Shown piece by piece: positions 33,806 through 44,483 of a stretch of 64,000 nt of DNA. Source of the stretch: Monoplex corrugatus (lineage: Eukaryota; Mollusca; Gastropoda; Littorinimorpha; Ranellidae). The number at the start of each line of letters is the position of its first letter. Within the stretch, counting starts at the first letter, position 1. Made by a program: the position numbers and the translations under genes. The notes under the pieces were generated by a model. That model made no database searches. It saw only the letters and a program-made list of their open reading frames with translations, and was not told where the DNA came from. The stretch is taken from assembly GCA_030674185.1 (NCBI GenBank), contig JAPXFY010000026.1:37283709-37347708 (forward strand), read 5' to 3'.

Positions 33806-35290
33806 AATTCAGTTCAGTTCAGTTCATACTGCTCATAGCCCAGCCGACTACTAGAGCCATATCAGGGCTAACACCACGTAAAAACAAACAAACAAACAAA
33901 AAAAATGTAAGATAAAAGACAACAGTGAAAAAAACATGCTCACCTTTAACCTTGCAAATCTAAAATGTGATTTAAGAAAAACATGTAAAATCACATCAGG
34001 TGAAATCTATTGATCTCTTGTAAAAACTGGAAAATTGCATCAGGAGGGACGTCTCGTAAGAGCTTCTTTTAAGAGTCCGCCGTGTAGTGCTTTTGTCTCA
34101 CATCGTACAAGTCCCAGCAATCAAGGAGGAGGTGTCTGATGCTTAACGGCTCATCACACGGTATACACCATGGTGCCTCTTCATTTTTCGAAAGGTACGA
34201 GTACAGTGAGTGTAGGATGTGTGACCCGTGCGTAATCTACATAACACTGTCTCCTTCTTATGGTTTCCTGCAGCAGATGGGAGAATTTAGTTTGTTATCT
34301 GTCTGTTTATTCCAATTCTCCTGCCACAGATTTCTTACGTAACTGTGTACTCTTGATTTGACATCTGTGTAAGGAATCAAGGACTTAGACATCTTTGTCA
34401 TTGTAGCCTTCTTGGCCAGGTAGTCTAGTCAGCCTTTTCATTGCCTCCAATACCACATGGCCAGAAATCCAGGCAAAAACAATCCCGTAACCTTCATTTG
34501 TAAGAATAGAATACAGTTCGAAGAACTTTACACTGTTTTGGCAAGCAATTGCCTGCAAAGCGGAAAGGGAGTCAGAAAAAAGAGAAAGTCTTTGTGTTTG
34601 GATTTGGATACCATTTTTAGTGCCAAAACCAGAGCAGTCAGTATAAACGGAACTTTCAGATGGAATATGTTTTGAAAACGCTCGATTGGGAATCCCGGAG
34701 CAGAAGGCAGCGGCAGCAACACCTTCATCAGACTTGGATCTATCAGTGAAGATTCTGTGGGATGACAGAGATTTCTCACACAGTTCTACATAAAACGACT
34801 TGTACGCCAGTGCTCTGGTATTGTCTTTATGGAAGGAAGCAAGATCAAAACAAACCTTTGGTGTTTTCAAGGTCTGTGGTGGGCTATATGGAAATTTTGA
34901 GAAGTCGTTAACAACTGCTAAATTTATATCTGCCTTTTCCATATGGGGACGGATAAGAGTCCTACAGAAGAAGTCACTTTTGGAATGTTTTTCAAAATCA
35001 CTTTGAAATCTGGGGTTGAAGACAGTCGTAAGCTGGGTTTTCCGGTTCGAGAACAGTTTCAAACAGAAATTTTAAGTTTAGTTTCAGTCTATGGTTGCTC
35101 AGGGAGGGCTCCCCTGCCTCCGCATGCAAACTACACACAGGAGTTGTTCCGAATACACCAAGGCATAGGTGCAGCCCTTGATGGCAAATGGGATCCTGTG
35201 CCTTTAGGTACGACGGTCTCGCAGCCATATACTACGCAGCCATAGTCCAGTTTAGAGCGAATTAAAGCTCTATACATGTGCTACTAGTGG
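33806..35290 (-). mobile_element. RNase H-encoding LINE (family B), copy 1
   Basis: Minus-strand 3' half of a LINE. The 3' tail is a TGAAC/GAACT pentanucleotide repeat (33806-33826), preceded by AGCCCTGATATGGCTCTAGT and AGTCGGCTGGGCTATGAG. The coding remains include an RT C-terminal block (LDYGCVVYG near 35245), LFSNRK-type text, and an RNase H domain at about 34385-34770. 5' truncated near 35290. Confidence 0.82.
34385..35062 (-). pseudogene. RNase H region of LINE family B, copy 1
   Basis: The open frame contains ADINLAVVNDFSKFP, RIFTDRSKSDEGVAAAAF (first catalytic Asp; canonical TDGSK has become TDRSK), LSLFSDSLSALQAI (catalytic Asp) and FAWISGHVVLE (the IPGHVGI block, altered). The catalytic glutamate block (YTAELTAL in copy 2) is garbled by a local frame change. 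RNase H would remove element RNA from the RNA-DNA hybrid. Not functional. Confidence 0.8.
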
Positions 35291-35323
35291 CATTTTCTTG
35301 TCGGCACCCTAGTCTATGAGTGT

Positions 35324-35350
35324 CATGTGCACAGGGTAATGAGTGCACGT

Positions 35351-35381
<31 letters not shown>

Positions 35382-35430
35382 CATGTGCACAGGGTAATGT
35401 GTGCACATGTTTTTTGTGTCATGTGTTTGG
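35324..35430. repeat. GT tract between duplicated 20-mers
   Basis: CATGTGCACAGGGTAATG occurs on both sides of a 24-base (GT)n run (35355-35379). Confidence 0.75.
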
Positions 35431-35606
35431 ATGCTATCTAGGAGTCTGTAACTCTTTAACTCCTTGATACTTACGTCTCTTTGGGGGGTCGTCAAGGACA
35501 ACAACGAGCGGAGATGACAATCCCGCAACTGCTGTCTCGCTGTTTTTATCGTAAGGACTTCCGCCACAGTCACAGACCTACCACGCACACACGAAGCCAT
35601 CTGAGA

Positions 35607-35620
35607 TGGTGTCAGAAGTG
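35607..35620 (+). promoter_or_regulatory. Primer binding site of a Gypsy relic (tRNA-Leu type)
   Basis: TGGTGTCAGAAGTG is complementary to the 3' end of tRNA-Leu, a common Ty3/Gypsy primer. The upstream 35440-35605 is then probably the end of an LTR, though its start is not defined. Confidence 0.55.
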
Positions 35621-35742
35621 ACATATTGCTGGTGAGTACGTGATTTTCGAAAGAAGCTCGAAGCTCGACTCGATTGGACTTTTTGTGATTGAAGATCTAG
35701 ATCTAAATCTAAGACGATAATTGACGTCATTTTGTTGACAAT

Positions 35743-35940
35743 ATGGCTGCAGCTGCAAGATTTGATCCACCACCATGGTTTAGCTTCAGAGCTGCCGACT
35801 GGGAGGACTGGAGGGACGAATTTCTAAGGTTTTGGCGAGCTAGCAAACTTCACAAAGAGACGGAGATGTGCAGAGAGACGCTTTGTTGTATGCCATGGGG
35901 ACAAAACAGGCGGTGCAAATTATGTACGTCACAATCGGCG
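35743..35940 (+). pseudogene. Gypsy gag N-terminus, truncated (Gypsy-3)
   Basis: An ATG in good context opens a frame with FDPPPWFSFRAADWEDWRDE, then LRFWRASKLHKETE, typical of Gypsy capsid N-termini (the W--W---F-RFR-AS-L block). The frame shifts after about 45 codons and pol is absent. It lies 120 bases downstream of a tRNA-Leu-type PBS, so it is the stump of a separate LTR element. The DNA from 35945 to 36440 has a repeated TGTAAAATTTGGTGCA about 210 bases apart and nothing else. Confidence 0.65.
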
Positions 35941-36439
35941 ATTACGCGTGTGCGAAAAAATTTATCGGGAGACTGTGACCGTCGTGGCGGCACACGCGAG
36001 AGGGTAGGCACCATGATGACCTGGTCATTTTCACGAGCTTCTTCTCAACGGCTGACGTGGCAGTGGTGGTGTGGATTGTGATTGTGCGGCCGTTATGTTA
36101 TCTCCCAAACTTACAGGTATGATCTCGAGTTCAATTGAAATTAATTACCAATAAGAACATGCATTTTCCTGCTGATGTGTAAAATTTGGTGCAGATTTTA
36201 GTCCCTGAAACCGTTTTAGGCCATATTACACATAGTTGGTGTGGTGACCGTTGTTATTGCCTTGTTATCAATGGCCGTCAGACTTATCAGTGCCGATTAA
36301 CCGTTTTCATTTTGTATACCAGCTACACCTATTGGCTTAAGGTCTTCATTTTTCACGACATATAAAACAATGCATTTTTAGCTCATTGTGTAAAATTTGG
36401 TGCACAGATTTGAACCTGTATTCGAAATACAAGCTTCAG

Positions 36440-36540
36440 TTTGACGCTGGTTGTCAGTCTAGATCTATCTAGTAGACGCTGGTTGTCAGTCTAGATCTAG
36501 ATCTAGTAGACGCTGGTTTTCAGTCTAGATCTAGATGACT
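36440..36540. repeat. Short tandem repeat with AGATCT cores
   Basis: About three units of AGACGCTGGTTGTCAGTCTA plus GATCTAGATCTAGT. The neighbouring stretch 36540-37620 shows a short (CA)n at 36831 and no gene. Confidence 0.75.
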
Positions 36541-37626
36541 GCAAACTGCGGCGATGGGCAGTCGAACTTCGAAGGTCTGCTGCCCCCTCATTATCAGCTT
36601 ATAGAATTCTGGACTTTAGATTGTCAGATTGGATCAGATTAAAACTCGCACTACTACTGTACTAGGCAAGTTTAGCAAGAATCAAAGTGTAGATCTAGAT
36701 AGGACTACTCTAGTAAAGGATGGCGAGGGACAATGGATATTGGTCACAGTATTGTCACATCTCCTGATATGTGTACACCAACACAACACTCTTGCTGACT
36801 GATGTTTGACAGACACAGCTCCGTGACTACACACACACACACACACACACTCAAAATTTCGCTTCTTGCATCAAACATGTAGCACAAACATATCCAAACT
36901 CAAAGATTGTCATCAGCAAGGTCGCCCCTGTGCAACATGCACGTATGGAGGTTCGGCGGAATTTATTTAACGCTTTTTGATCTGCTGAGCTTATTTACAT
37001 AAAAAACATATCATTTGTCTCTCATGAAAACCTGCGTACTAACCAGCAGTTTCTTTACGATAATATTCACCCCACTGCCAGAGGAAGCAGCGTGATAGCG
37101 GGGAACCTTGGAAGACACGTTCGGGAACTGTTTTGGGAGACCCCTAGGAGACCAGGAGGATCACGATCTTCATGGCTACACGCCTCTAGATTCCCCCGAG
37201 GACAGTTCCCCTATTTTGACAGCTGTGAACCATGGTGGCGTCATATAATATGTTTTAAAATGAATCGTCGTAGATCTACAGTTATCAACGTCACAGGACT
37301 TTTTCCTCGTCATCTCTGACAGTTCTTTGTTGAAAGTGTACAAACGCTAGGATTCAGTCAGGACTCAGACTATAATATCTGTACATTTGAAGGCGTGTAT
37401 ACTATTGTTTTATTTTTATTTATTTGTGATTTGTTACTGTTCTAAATCTAACTCTTATCTAGATTAGTAGGACTTCTTTTCTCCATAGTTTTACTACATT
37501 TTTTTTCTACCTTAAATTCGTAGTAAAACAATCAATTTTTCCCCCATTTTCCTCGTACACAGAAAACCAAAGCATTCCTATTGTCAAACAAATCACCGTT
37601 AATTTAAAATATAGATTAACCAACAA

Positions 37627-38560
37627 TGAAAATCAAATTTTTACAGTGGAATTGTAGGTCTATTTCCACCAATTCAGCATACCTGGAACATTTCCTCGCC
37701 TCAAATCAAGTGTGAAATCTTGATTCTGCAGTCGCTTAATGTTGTACCAACCAAACTTCCCAATTTCCCAAATTATTATTATCCACCAGTGTATGACTAT
37801 GGGAATCCCGGGAAGAAGGTAGCCACTGCAATATATACACTTAAAAAGTTACAGTATCACATAAATTACTTCCCCAGTTTTAACATCAACTGAAGACTTG
37901 CACGCTTGTGCCGCCGCAGTACAATTCGGTAATTCTTTTATCCTGAACGTTATGTCAGTCTACCTGCCGACAGGTCCAAATGACCACAACACAGAATGGC
38001 TGCACACGATTTCGGATCTGCAGCACGGTAAATGGCTAATAGGTGGAGACTTTAATTCCCACTTCCCCGTTTTGGGAAAAAGATTGTTGTACTGTTACAA
38101 GCAATCGGTTGGTAGAAAATATAGTTGACTGTGCGCTTTACCTTTTTGAATGATGGGAGCGTCACTAGAATTCCTGATGTTTCCAAACATCGGGCAACAG
38201 CTATCGACCTGTCTTTAATTTCACCAGAATTAGTACCTTGCTGTACCTGGGACACTCCAGAGATACTTTAGGAAGTGATCACTTGCCTATCCTCATAACA
38301 TTAACTAACGAAAACATCAGGATGAAAAACAGCACTCCTGATATTATACCAAAATATAATTACACACGCGCTGATTGGTCCTTGTTTCAGACTGCTCTTA
38401 CCAATCAAGATTACACACATTATGAACGTGAAAATTCGACGTTATGTTTTCTAAATTCCAGGAGTCAGGTTCTAGCTGCTGCAGACCTATCCATCCCGAA
38501 ACTCAGGAAACAAGCATCAACAGTGAATCTAGTTGTAAGAAGAGCTGTCTGATGAAGACT
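37627..38560 (+). pseudogene. AP endonuclease of RNase H-type LINE, frameshifted
   Basis: Starts at an ATG with IKFLQWNCRSI (metal-binding block). The later frames give VMSVYLPTGPNDHN, KWLIGGDFNSHF (Asp/Asn block) and LGSDHLPILITL (catalytic His block), then IPKYNYTRADWSLFQ and AAADLSIPKL. These are the endonuclease landmarks of I/Jockey-group LINEs, probably the same family as the RNase H copies at 33.8 and 41.9 kb (inference). At least four stops or frame changes. No RT follows, and the match ends near 38560. Confidence 0.75.
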
Positions 38561-39138
38561 GTAACCCCCCTCAAAAGTATCTTACCGAAAACCTTTGGGA
38601 GGTTCCATAGTGTGTCCATTGTGCGCTTGGAATGAGACTTGTCTCCCTTTCATAAATATTATAGTAAAATTTCAGTATAGATAAAAATTGTATTGTAAAG
38701 ATCAAGTAAATTTTATATTTAGTAAATTCTGGTGGGTTGAAGTAATATTCAAGTTTGGTCTTTGTGTAATTTCTAGTGAACTTGATTTGAATATTAGCGG
38801 ATGTTGTTCAATTTCCGGGTCAAATCGGTCGGACATGGTAATGAGCGCAAACAGACAGTGGTTGATATCGGCTGAGCGGACGCCGGTTTACTGTTAGGTT
38901 TCTAAATCAGGATGGTGTTTATGCATTATTATAGTTTTGTTGTCACATGATTGTTTATGTGTGTTTAAGTACTACTTGATTGTATTGTAGGAAATAATTG
39001 ATCGAAACGATGTTTTTGATGTTTGGTTAATGGATGGTGGGATACCATACCATACCATACCATACCGCTGCAGGCTGGTTTAGGCTATTCAGCCTTTAGT
39101 CTGGTCTTTTTCACGAAAAAGTTAGTCAGTCTACAATT
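38561..39138. other. No gene; (CATAC)n at 39042-39068
   Basis: Mostly AT-rich DNA. A pentanucleotide CCATA repeat lies 70 bases before the L2-like LINE fragment. Confidence 0.6.
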
Positions 39139-40125
39139 TAAAACTTCAGCTTAATGATGACAAGACAGAAGCTATCCTCATTGGCACCCGTCAGAAACTT
39201 TCTCAGCTGCCTCCTCTTTCTCTCCCATTATGTAACACATCAGTCCCAATTTCTGATTCAGCTAAAAACCTTGGTGTCTGCATTTACTCTACCCTCTCCA
39301 TGAACAACTTTGTTTCTCAAACTGCCAGATCTTGCTACTATCACCTCCATCGTATAAGCCTGATCAGGAAGTATCTCTCTGTCGAAACAACTGCAAAACT
39401 CGTTCTCTCCTTCATACTGTCTCGCATTGACTGTTGCAATTCACTCCTGTCTGGCCTTCCTGCCTCCACCATTCACATCCTGCAGCGCATTCAAAACAAT
39501 GCTGCACGCCTTGTACTAAAAAAGAAAAAAGCTGACCACATATCTCCTCTCCTGGCACAACTTCACTGGCTCCCTGTATCAAAGCGCATACAGTACAAAC
39601 TAGACACCATGTGCTACAAAAGCCTCAATAACGCAGCCCCCGATTACCTGTCAAGCCTACTTGAGATCTATGTTCCCTCACGTACCCTCCGCTCTGCCTC
39701 CGATCCTCTGACTTTTCGCTTTCCACGCACTAAGCTCAATACCTATGGTCCACGAGCCTTCTCTGTTTCTGGTCCACTTTCCTGGAACAAACTTCCTCTC
39801 TCAGTCCGTCAGCAACCTACTTTTGTCTCCTTCAAGTCCGCTCTCAAAACTCACCTTTTCTCCTTTGCATAAAATCCTGACCTCACTCAATCCCCTATGC
39901 AGCCTGTCTCCACTCGGAGAGGAATCACATTGTAATATATAATTGTATATAATATGCTCTCTATAATTTTCCATTGCTTTTATTCTTTCTCCCCATTTAT
40001 AGCCGTGTGTGTGTGTGTGCGTGTGTTGTGTGCGTGCGTGTGTGTCTGTTTTAGCGCTTAGATTTGATTTTATCAAGATTTTGCGCTATATAAAATATTG
40101 TATATTATATTATATTATTGATGTG
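39139..40125 (+). mobile_element. L2-like LINE, copy 2 (3' 1 kb)
   Basis: Plus-strand copy of the family seen at 4257-6600, truncated at the 5' end inside the RT just before the KLQLNDDKTE block. It ends TTTTGCGCTATATAAAATATTG followed by TATAT/ATTATT repeats. By eye it differs from copy 1 at only a few percent of positions. The 3' UTR has a GT/GC tract at 40005-40045, matching the inverted CA tract of copy 1. Confidence 0.9.
39300..39872 (+). pseudogene. L2-like RT C-terminal part
   Basis: 190 codons open without a break: NNFVSQTARSCYYHLHRI, SRIDCCNSLLSGLPAST, LQRIQNNAARLV, LAQLHWLPVSKRIQYK, FRFPRTKLNTYGPRAFS, then a stop. This is the region after the catalytic RT core. The catalytic YADD box lies in the lost 5' part, so the fragment has no activity. 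Confidence 0.85.
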
Positions 40126-40154
40126 TGGAGATCGTTATAAAGGAAAAAAAAACC

Positions 40155-40310
40155 TAATGATGATCGTTATCATCATTAGGCATTGGAGATGTTTTGGATT
40201 GTTGTTATTCAACACTAATATGGATTGGGGAAAAAGATGATTGTTATCATTATTAGACATTTTGAAATGTCTAATTTTGTTGTAATTCAACACTTGTAAG
40301 TGGATAGTGG
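40155..40310. repeat. Two-unit tandem duplication, about 82 bp
   Basis: GATGATCGTTATCATCATTA...TTGTTGTTATTCAACACTA and GATGATTGTTATCATTATTA...TTGTTGTAATTCAACACTT repeat the same order. The DNA from 40310 to 40985 is AT-rich and unrecognised. Confidence 0.6.
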
Positions 40311-40984
40311 TGAGTGTTGTCAAATAACACTGATCAAACCATTTTCTATTTATATTTTGATAAAATATAATCTATGGAATAATCTCTGTTGAGATATGGA
40401 AGTCTATAATGGTAGTTTCCAGAAAAGCATAATGGGAATAAATAATGCATAAAACGGTCGATGAGTAAGAGTAAATAGAGTCAATCTGTTTAGTATGTTT
40501 TTTTATGATTGAATATATTTTTTTCCTTTCAGTTGGTGTATTTCATGAGTGGATAATTAGAACAAAATATTAAATACTTGGTGCTATTCATGTTTCAGAG
40601 GCCTCTTAAGTCTCTTGTTCGCCATCATTGTTACATCATATAATTTTTTTTTTTAATTTTGATTTGATTTTTTTCATTTCGTTGTGCTTTATTTTATTAG
40701 GTTGGTTCTTTCCAGTGTTTTGGAAAATAAAATAAAAAGATGTAATTGGATTTATTGGGGTTGTTATTTTTCCTTTTGATTTAAATTCTAACATTTTTTA
40801 TTTATTTAGATCCTCTCTCTTGTCTATTTTTCTTATTATTTTGTTTATTCTGAATATACAAAAATTATTTCTATTTTGAATCTGTAGTTCCTTTTTAATG
40901 ATACCCTCCTGAAGTTTAGGTTAAATTCCTCAACGGAAGGAGGGTTACACAACGTTGCATCTGTATTGATTTTGTACTTTACAA

Positions 40985-41512
40985 GACATTAATTTGTTAC
41001 CTGAGACCATCGACTCATATATTGCAACGTTGAGGAAGTCAGCTAAGCAGTGTAACTTCAAGAGCCAGATCGCATGATCCGTGATCGAGTAGTGATTGGC
41101 ATCTGTGACAAAACAGAGGGAAACTTCTGGAAGAGAAGAGCTTAACTTTGGATAAGGCCACTCAGATCCGCCGTGCTCACGAGACGTCCAAATCACAGAT
41201 CCAATGTATGTCAAATTCCAGCCAAGAGCTAGCCGTACACAGCTGAGTCAGCGTGGCGGACAGAACAAGAATGTAGGACAGCAGCATGGGGGTGGAAGAC
41301 AGCAGCATTACAAGAACAGCTAGAACGACCACCAGAACAACTCACAGCAGTTTTCCAGGTGTGGAAAAGGCAACCACAAGAAAAACGTGTGCCCAGCTAA
41401 GAATGCAATGCGCAGAAAGTGTCGCAGGTGGGACATTATGCAGCACTGTATAGGAACAAAAATATTCATGTACTTGCCGAAGAAGAGGAAGAGGATGTAG
41501 CTTACTGCTGCT
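40985..41512 (+). pseudogene. Gypsy gag fragment (capsid end and nucleocapsid)
   Basis: Shifting plus frames give ETIDSYIATLRKSAKQCNF, DRMIRDRVVIGICDKT, LTLDKATQIRRAHETSKS and a zinc-knuckle-like SRCGKGNHKKNVCPAKNA. The order matches the gag of Gypsy-2 at 44.5 kb. The first knuckle cysteine is replaced. This is a separate relic on the same strand, ended by a 19-base direct repeat (CTATTATGACGAACACAAC) that recurs at about 41672. Confidence 0.7.
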
Positions 41513-41690
41513 TAGGCCTATTATGACGAACACAACAATCATCTAAGAGACATAACCCTTGCAACCATGCTAAGCTTATCCGACGATACACATACTTTGA
41601 CATAACTCATACAGTTAAAAGTTACAAATATGAATAGAAAGAGAGAGTTGAAAGGGAGGTGTAGCATAGGACTATTATGACGAACACAAC

Positions 41691-41914
41691 TATAGCCAGT
41701 CAAACAATTTTAACATGTTTTTCGATTTTTCGTCTGCTACAAATGTGATTTCCGACAAAACCGGAAATGACGTTTCAGTTTCATCCGAGTATTGTTGGAA
41801 CCATAGCAACATAAGCGCTTTCACCGTAACGGTTGCCAACCCCGAAACATCGCAGTAACTCAAATTCAGGTATGTGTAAATTTTTCATTGTTGTAGTTGG
41901 TTTTAGAGTAAATT
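41691..41914 (+). mobile_element. Gypsy-1 LTR fragment
   Basis: Matches the first 220 bases of the LTRs at 50449 and 59132 (TAGCCAGTCAAA, TTTTTCGTCTGCTACAAA, AAAACCGGAAATGACGTTTC, CGTAACGGTTGCCAACCCCG). It has one additional AATGTGATTTCCGAC segment near 41745. Its right end is cut by the tail of a LINE at 41915. Confidence 0.85.
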
Positions 41915-43092
41915 AATTCAATTCAATTCAATTCAATTCATATTGCTTATAGCCCAGCCGACCACTAGAGCCATATCAGGGCTAACACCACGTCAAAAAG
42001 AAAAGAACAACCCGTTAAGATAAACAGATAAAAACCATGCTCACCGTCAACCTTGCAAATCTAAAATGCCATTAAAGAAAAACACGTAAAATTACATCAA
42101 GTGAAATCTATTGATCTCTTGTAAAAACTGGAAAATTGCATCAGGGGGGGACGCCTCGGAAGAGCTCCTTTAAGGAATCTGCCGTGTAGTGCTTTTGTCT
42201 CACATTGTACATCCCAGCAATTGTGGGGAGGTGTTGGATGCTCAACGGCTCATCACACGGTATACACCATGGTGCTTCTTCATTTTTCAAAAGGTACGAG
42301 TGAGTGTAGGATATGTGACCCTTGCGTAACCTACATAACACTGTCTCTTTCTTACGGTTCCAGCAGCAGATGGGAGAATTTCTTTCAGGTTAGGGCGGAT
42401 TTGGAAGAGTTTGTTATCTGTCTGTTTATTCCAATTCTCCTGCCACAGATTTCTTACGTAACTGTGTGCTTTCGATTTGACATCTCTGTAAGGGATCAAG
42501 GACTTAGACATCTTTGTCATTGTAGCCTTCTTGGCCAGGTAGTCAGCCTTTTTCACTGCCTCCAATACCAACATGGCCAGGAATCCAGGCAAAAACAATC
42601 TCGTAACCTTCATTTGCAAGAGTTGAGTACAGTTCAAAGAACTTCACAATTTCAGGGTGACTAATGTTTCGGCAAGCGATTGCCTGCAAAGCAGAAAGGG
42701 AGTCAGAAAAAATGAGAAGCTCTTTGTATTCGGATTGGGACACCATTTTTAGTGCCAAAACCAGAGCAGTAAGTTCAGCAGTGTAAACAGAACTTTCAGA
42801 TGGAATACGTTTTGAAAATGCCCCATTGGGAATCTCGGAGCAGAAGGCAGCGGCAGCAACACCTTTATCACACTTGGACCCATCAGTGATGATTCTGCGG
42901 GATGGTGGAGATTTTTCACACATTTCCGCATAAAACGATTTGTACGTCAGTGCACTGATATTATCTTTACGGAAAGAAGCATGATCAAAACAAACCTTCA
43001 GTGTTTTCAACGTCCATGGTGGACTAACTGGAAACTTGGAGAAGTCGTTAACAACTGCTAAATTTATATCTGCCTTTTCCAAATGGGGACGG
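41915..43092 (-). mobile_element. RNase H-encoding LINE (family B), copy 2
   Basis: Minus-strand LINE 3' half with a (TTGAA)n tail at 41915-41940, preceded by the AGCCCTGATATGGCTCTAGT / GTCGGCTGGGCTATAAGCA terminus. Homology to copy 1 runs to about 43092 (GGATAAGAG in copy 1 against GGACACGCA here). It is inserted next to a Gypsy-1 LTR fragment, so it is younger than that LTR insertion. Confidence 0.85.
42141..43090 (-). pseudogene. RNase H domain and C-terminus of LINE family B, copy 2
   Basis: The RNase H residues are all legible here: RIITDGSKCDKG (Asp), VYTAELTALVLALK (Glu), LLIFSDSLSALQAI (Asp), FAWIPGHVGIGG...KKADYLAKK (His and final Asp), followed by a C-terminal block ending in EEAPWCIPCDEPLSIQHL (a Cys/His knuckle). 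The frame changes near 42560 and again near 42300. Better preserved than copy 1, but still broken. Confidence 0.85.
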
Positions 43093-43330
43093 ACACGCAG
43101 CCTTTTGTGCATCTGTCCTTGATGTGGCCAAACAACGGAAGCAGCGCATTGGTGATGGCACATACGACACTTTCACCTTCAAGTATCCAATTTTCAGGTC
43201 TTGGGGTATAGCAGGAGAGCAAAATGTAAGAAAGAGCGTGTTTGTTGGGATTTTGTCAAACCCTTGTGTGACGGATGTGCTTTTATCATTTTCACACTGC
43301 TGTTTTTGTATTTTTCTTACTGTTGTATAA
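43093..43330 (+). other. Unexplained open segment
   Basis: Open from the LINE junction to a stop at 43330, with DVAKQRKQRIGDGTYDTF near the start. No family recognised. TTTTCAG/G at about 43198 looks like a splice acceptor. It could be a host exon, a LINE 5' extension, or chance. Confidence 0.25.
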
Positions 43331-43664
43331 GGTGTTTTGGCTCATTTTGCTTTTGTGGAATGATCAAGTGTTCTTTCGCTGGCACATCACTGATGACGAG
43401 CATCCTCCTGAACGTCATCGTCATCACGAAAATGAAATTTGCTTTACGTGTTACATACAATGACGCAGTTATGTGAAACTACGTGAGGAAGTATTGATTG
43501 GGTGCTAAGGAACGAGAACAAGAAATTTGGGGAGGATACGAGCGTAACGGTATCAGGAGGACAGGAGACGAGAGGACATCAGGCACTGAGGACGGAGGTT
43601 CTCTGCAGGGAAGAGACTGCGAGATCTGTACAACGACGCCAGTGGTCGTGTGATGATACGGCAG

Positions 43665-44250
43665 ACGTTTCTGTAACTGTGAAATTGTGCGCTGGTTATT
43701 ACAATACTACGTTTCTGTAACTGTGAAATTGTGCGCTGGTTATTACAATACTACGTTTCTGTAACTGTGAAATTGTGCGCTGGTTATTACAATACTACGT
43801 TTCTGTATCTGTGAAATTGTGCGCTGGTTATCACAATACTACGTTTCTGTAAATGTGAAAGTGTGCGCTGGTTATTACAATACTACGTTTCTGTATCTGT
43901 GAAATTGTGCGCTGGTTATCACAATACCAACTTTCTGTAACTATGAAAATGTGCGCTGGTTATTACAATACTACGTTTCTGTATCTGTGAAATTGTGCGC
44001 TGGTTATCACAATACCAACTTTCTGTAACTATGAAAGTGTACGCTGATTATCACAATACCAAATTTCTGTAACTGTTAAATCGTGCGCTGGTTATTACAA
44101 TAATACGTTCCTGTAACTGTGAAAGTGTACGAGGTTATCACAATACTACGTTCCTGTAACTATTAAAGTGTACGCTGGTTATCACAATACCAAATTTCTG
44201 TAACTGTGAAATTGTGCGCTGGTTATTACAATACTACGTTTCTATAACTG
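43665..44250 (+). repeat. 44-bp tandem repeats in the LTR, about 13 units
   Basis: Units contain ACGTTTCTGTAACTGTGAAA and TTGTGCGCTGGTTATTACAA then TACT. Units carry point changes (for example TACCAACTTT, GTGTACGCT). They lie directly upstream of CCAAT and TATA elements, the position of LTR enhancers. Confidence 0.92.
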
Positions 44251-44397
44251 ATTGGACGTTATATATTTGTCTCTGTTGTAGAATAATGGTTTACATTATT
44301 AGCCAATCAGCAAATAGATGTCTGTATTCAGCCCGGGATAGTGATCGACTCATAGGCAACCTAACGACGCATGCCGAGACAACAACATAATACGACA
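43665..44397 (+). mobile_element. LTR of Gypsy-2 (downstream part)
   Basis: The right end is fixed by the terminal ACA immediately before the PBS at 44398. The left end is not visible. The region consists of a 44-bp array (43665-44250), a CCAAT-type ATTGG at 44251, a TATA-like TTATATATTT at 44259-44268, a second CCAAT at 44302, and a short R-U5. No matching 3' LTR lies in the window. Confidence 0.65.
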
Positions 44398-44416
44398 TGG
44401 TGTCAGAACCGGGATC
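44398..44416 (+). promoter_or_regulatory. Gypsy-2 primer binding site (tRNA-Leu type)
   Basis: TGGTGTCAGAACCGGGATC follows the LTR end without spacer. The first 11 bases match the complement of tRNA-Leu 3' ends. The gag start follows 86 bases later. Confidence 0.75.
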
Positions 44417-44483
44417 GAATTCACTGCATTGATGGTTCTACTGAATTTTTTTACTAGATCAAAGACTGTGAGTGTGATTTGTC

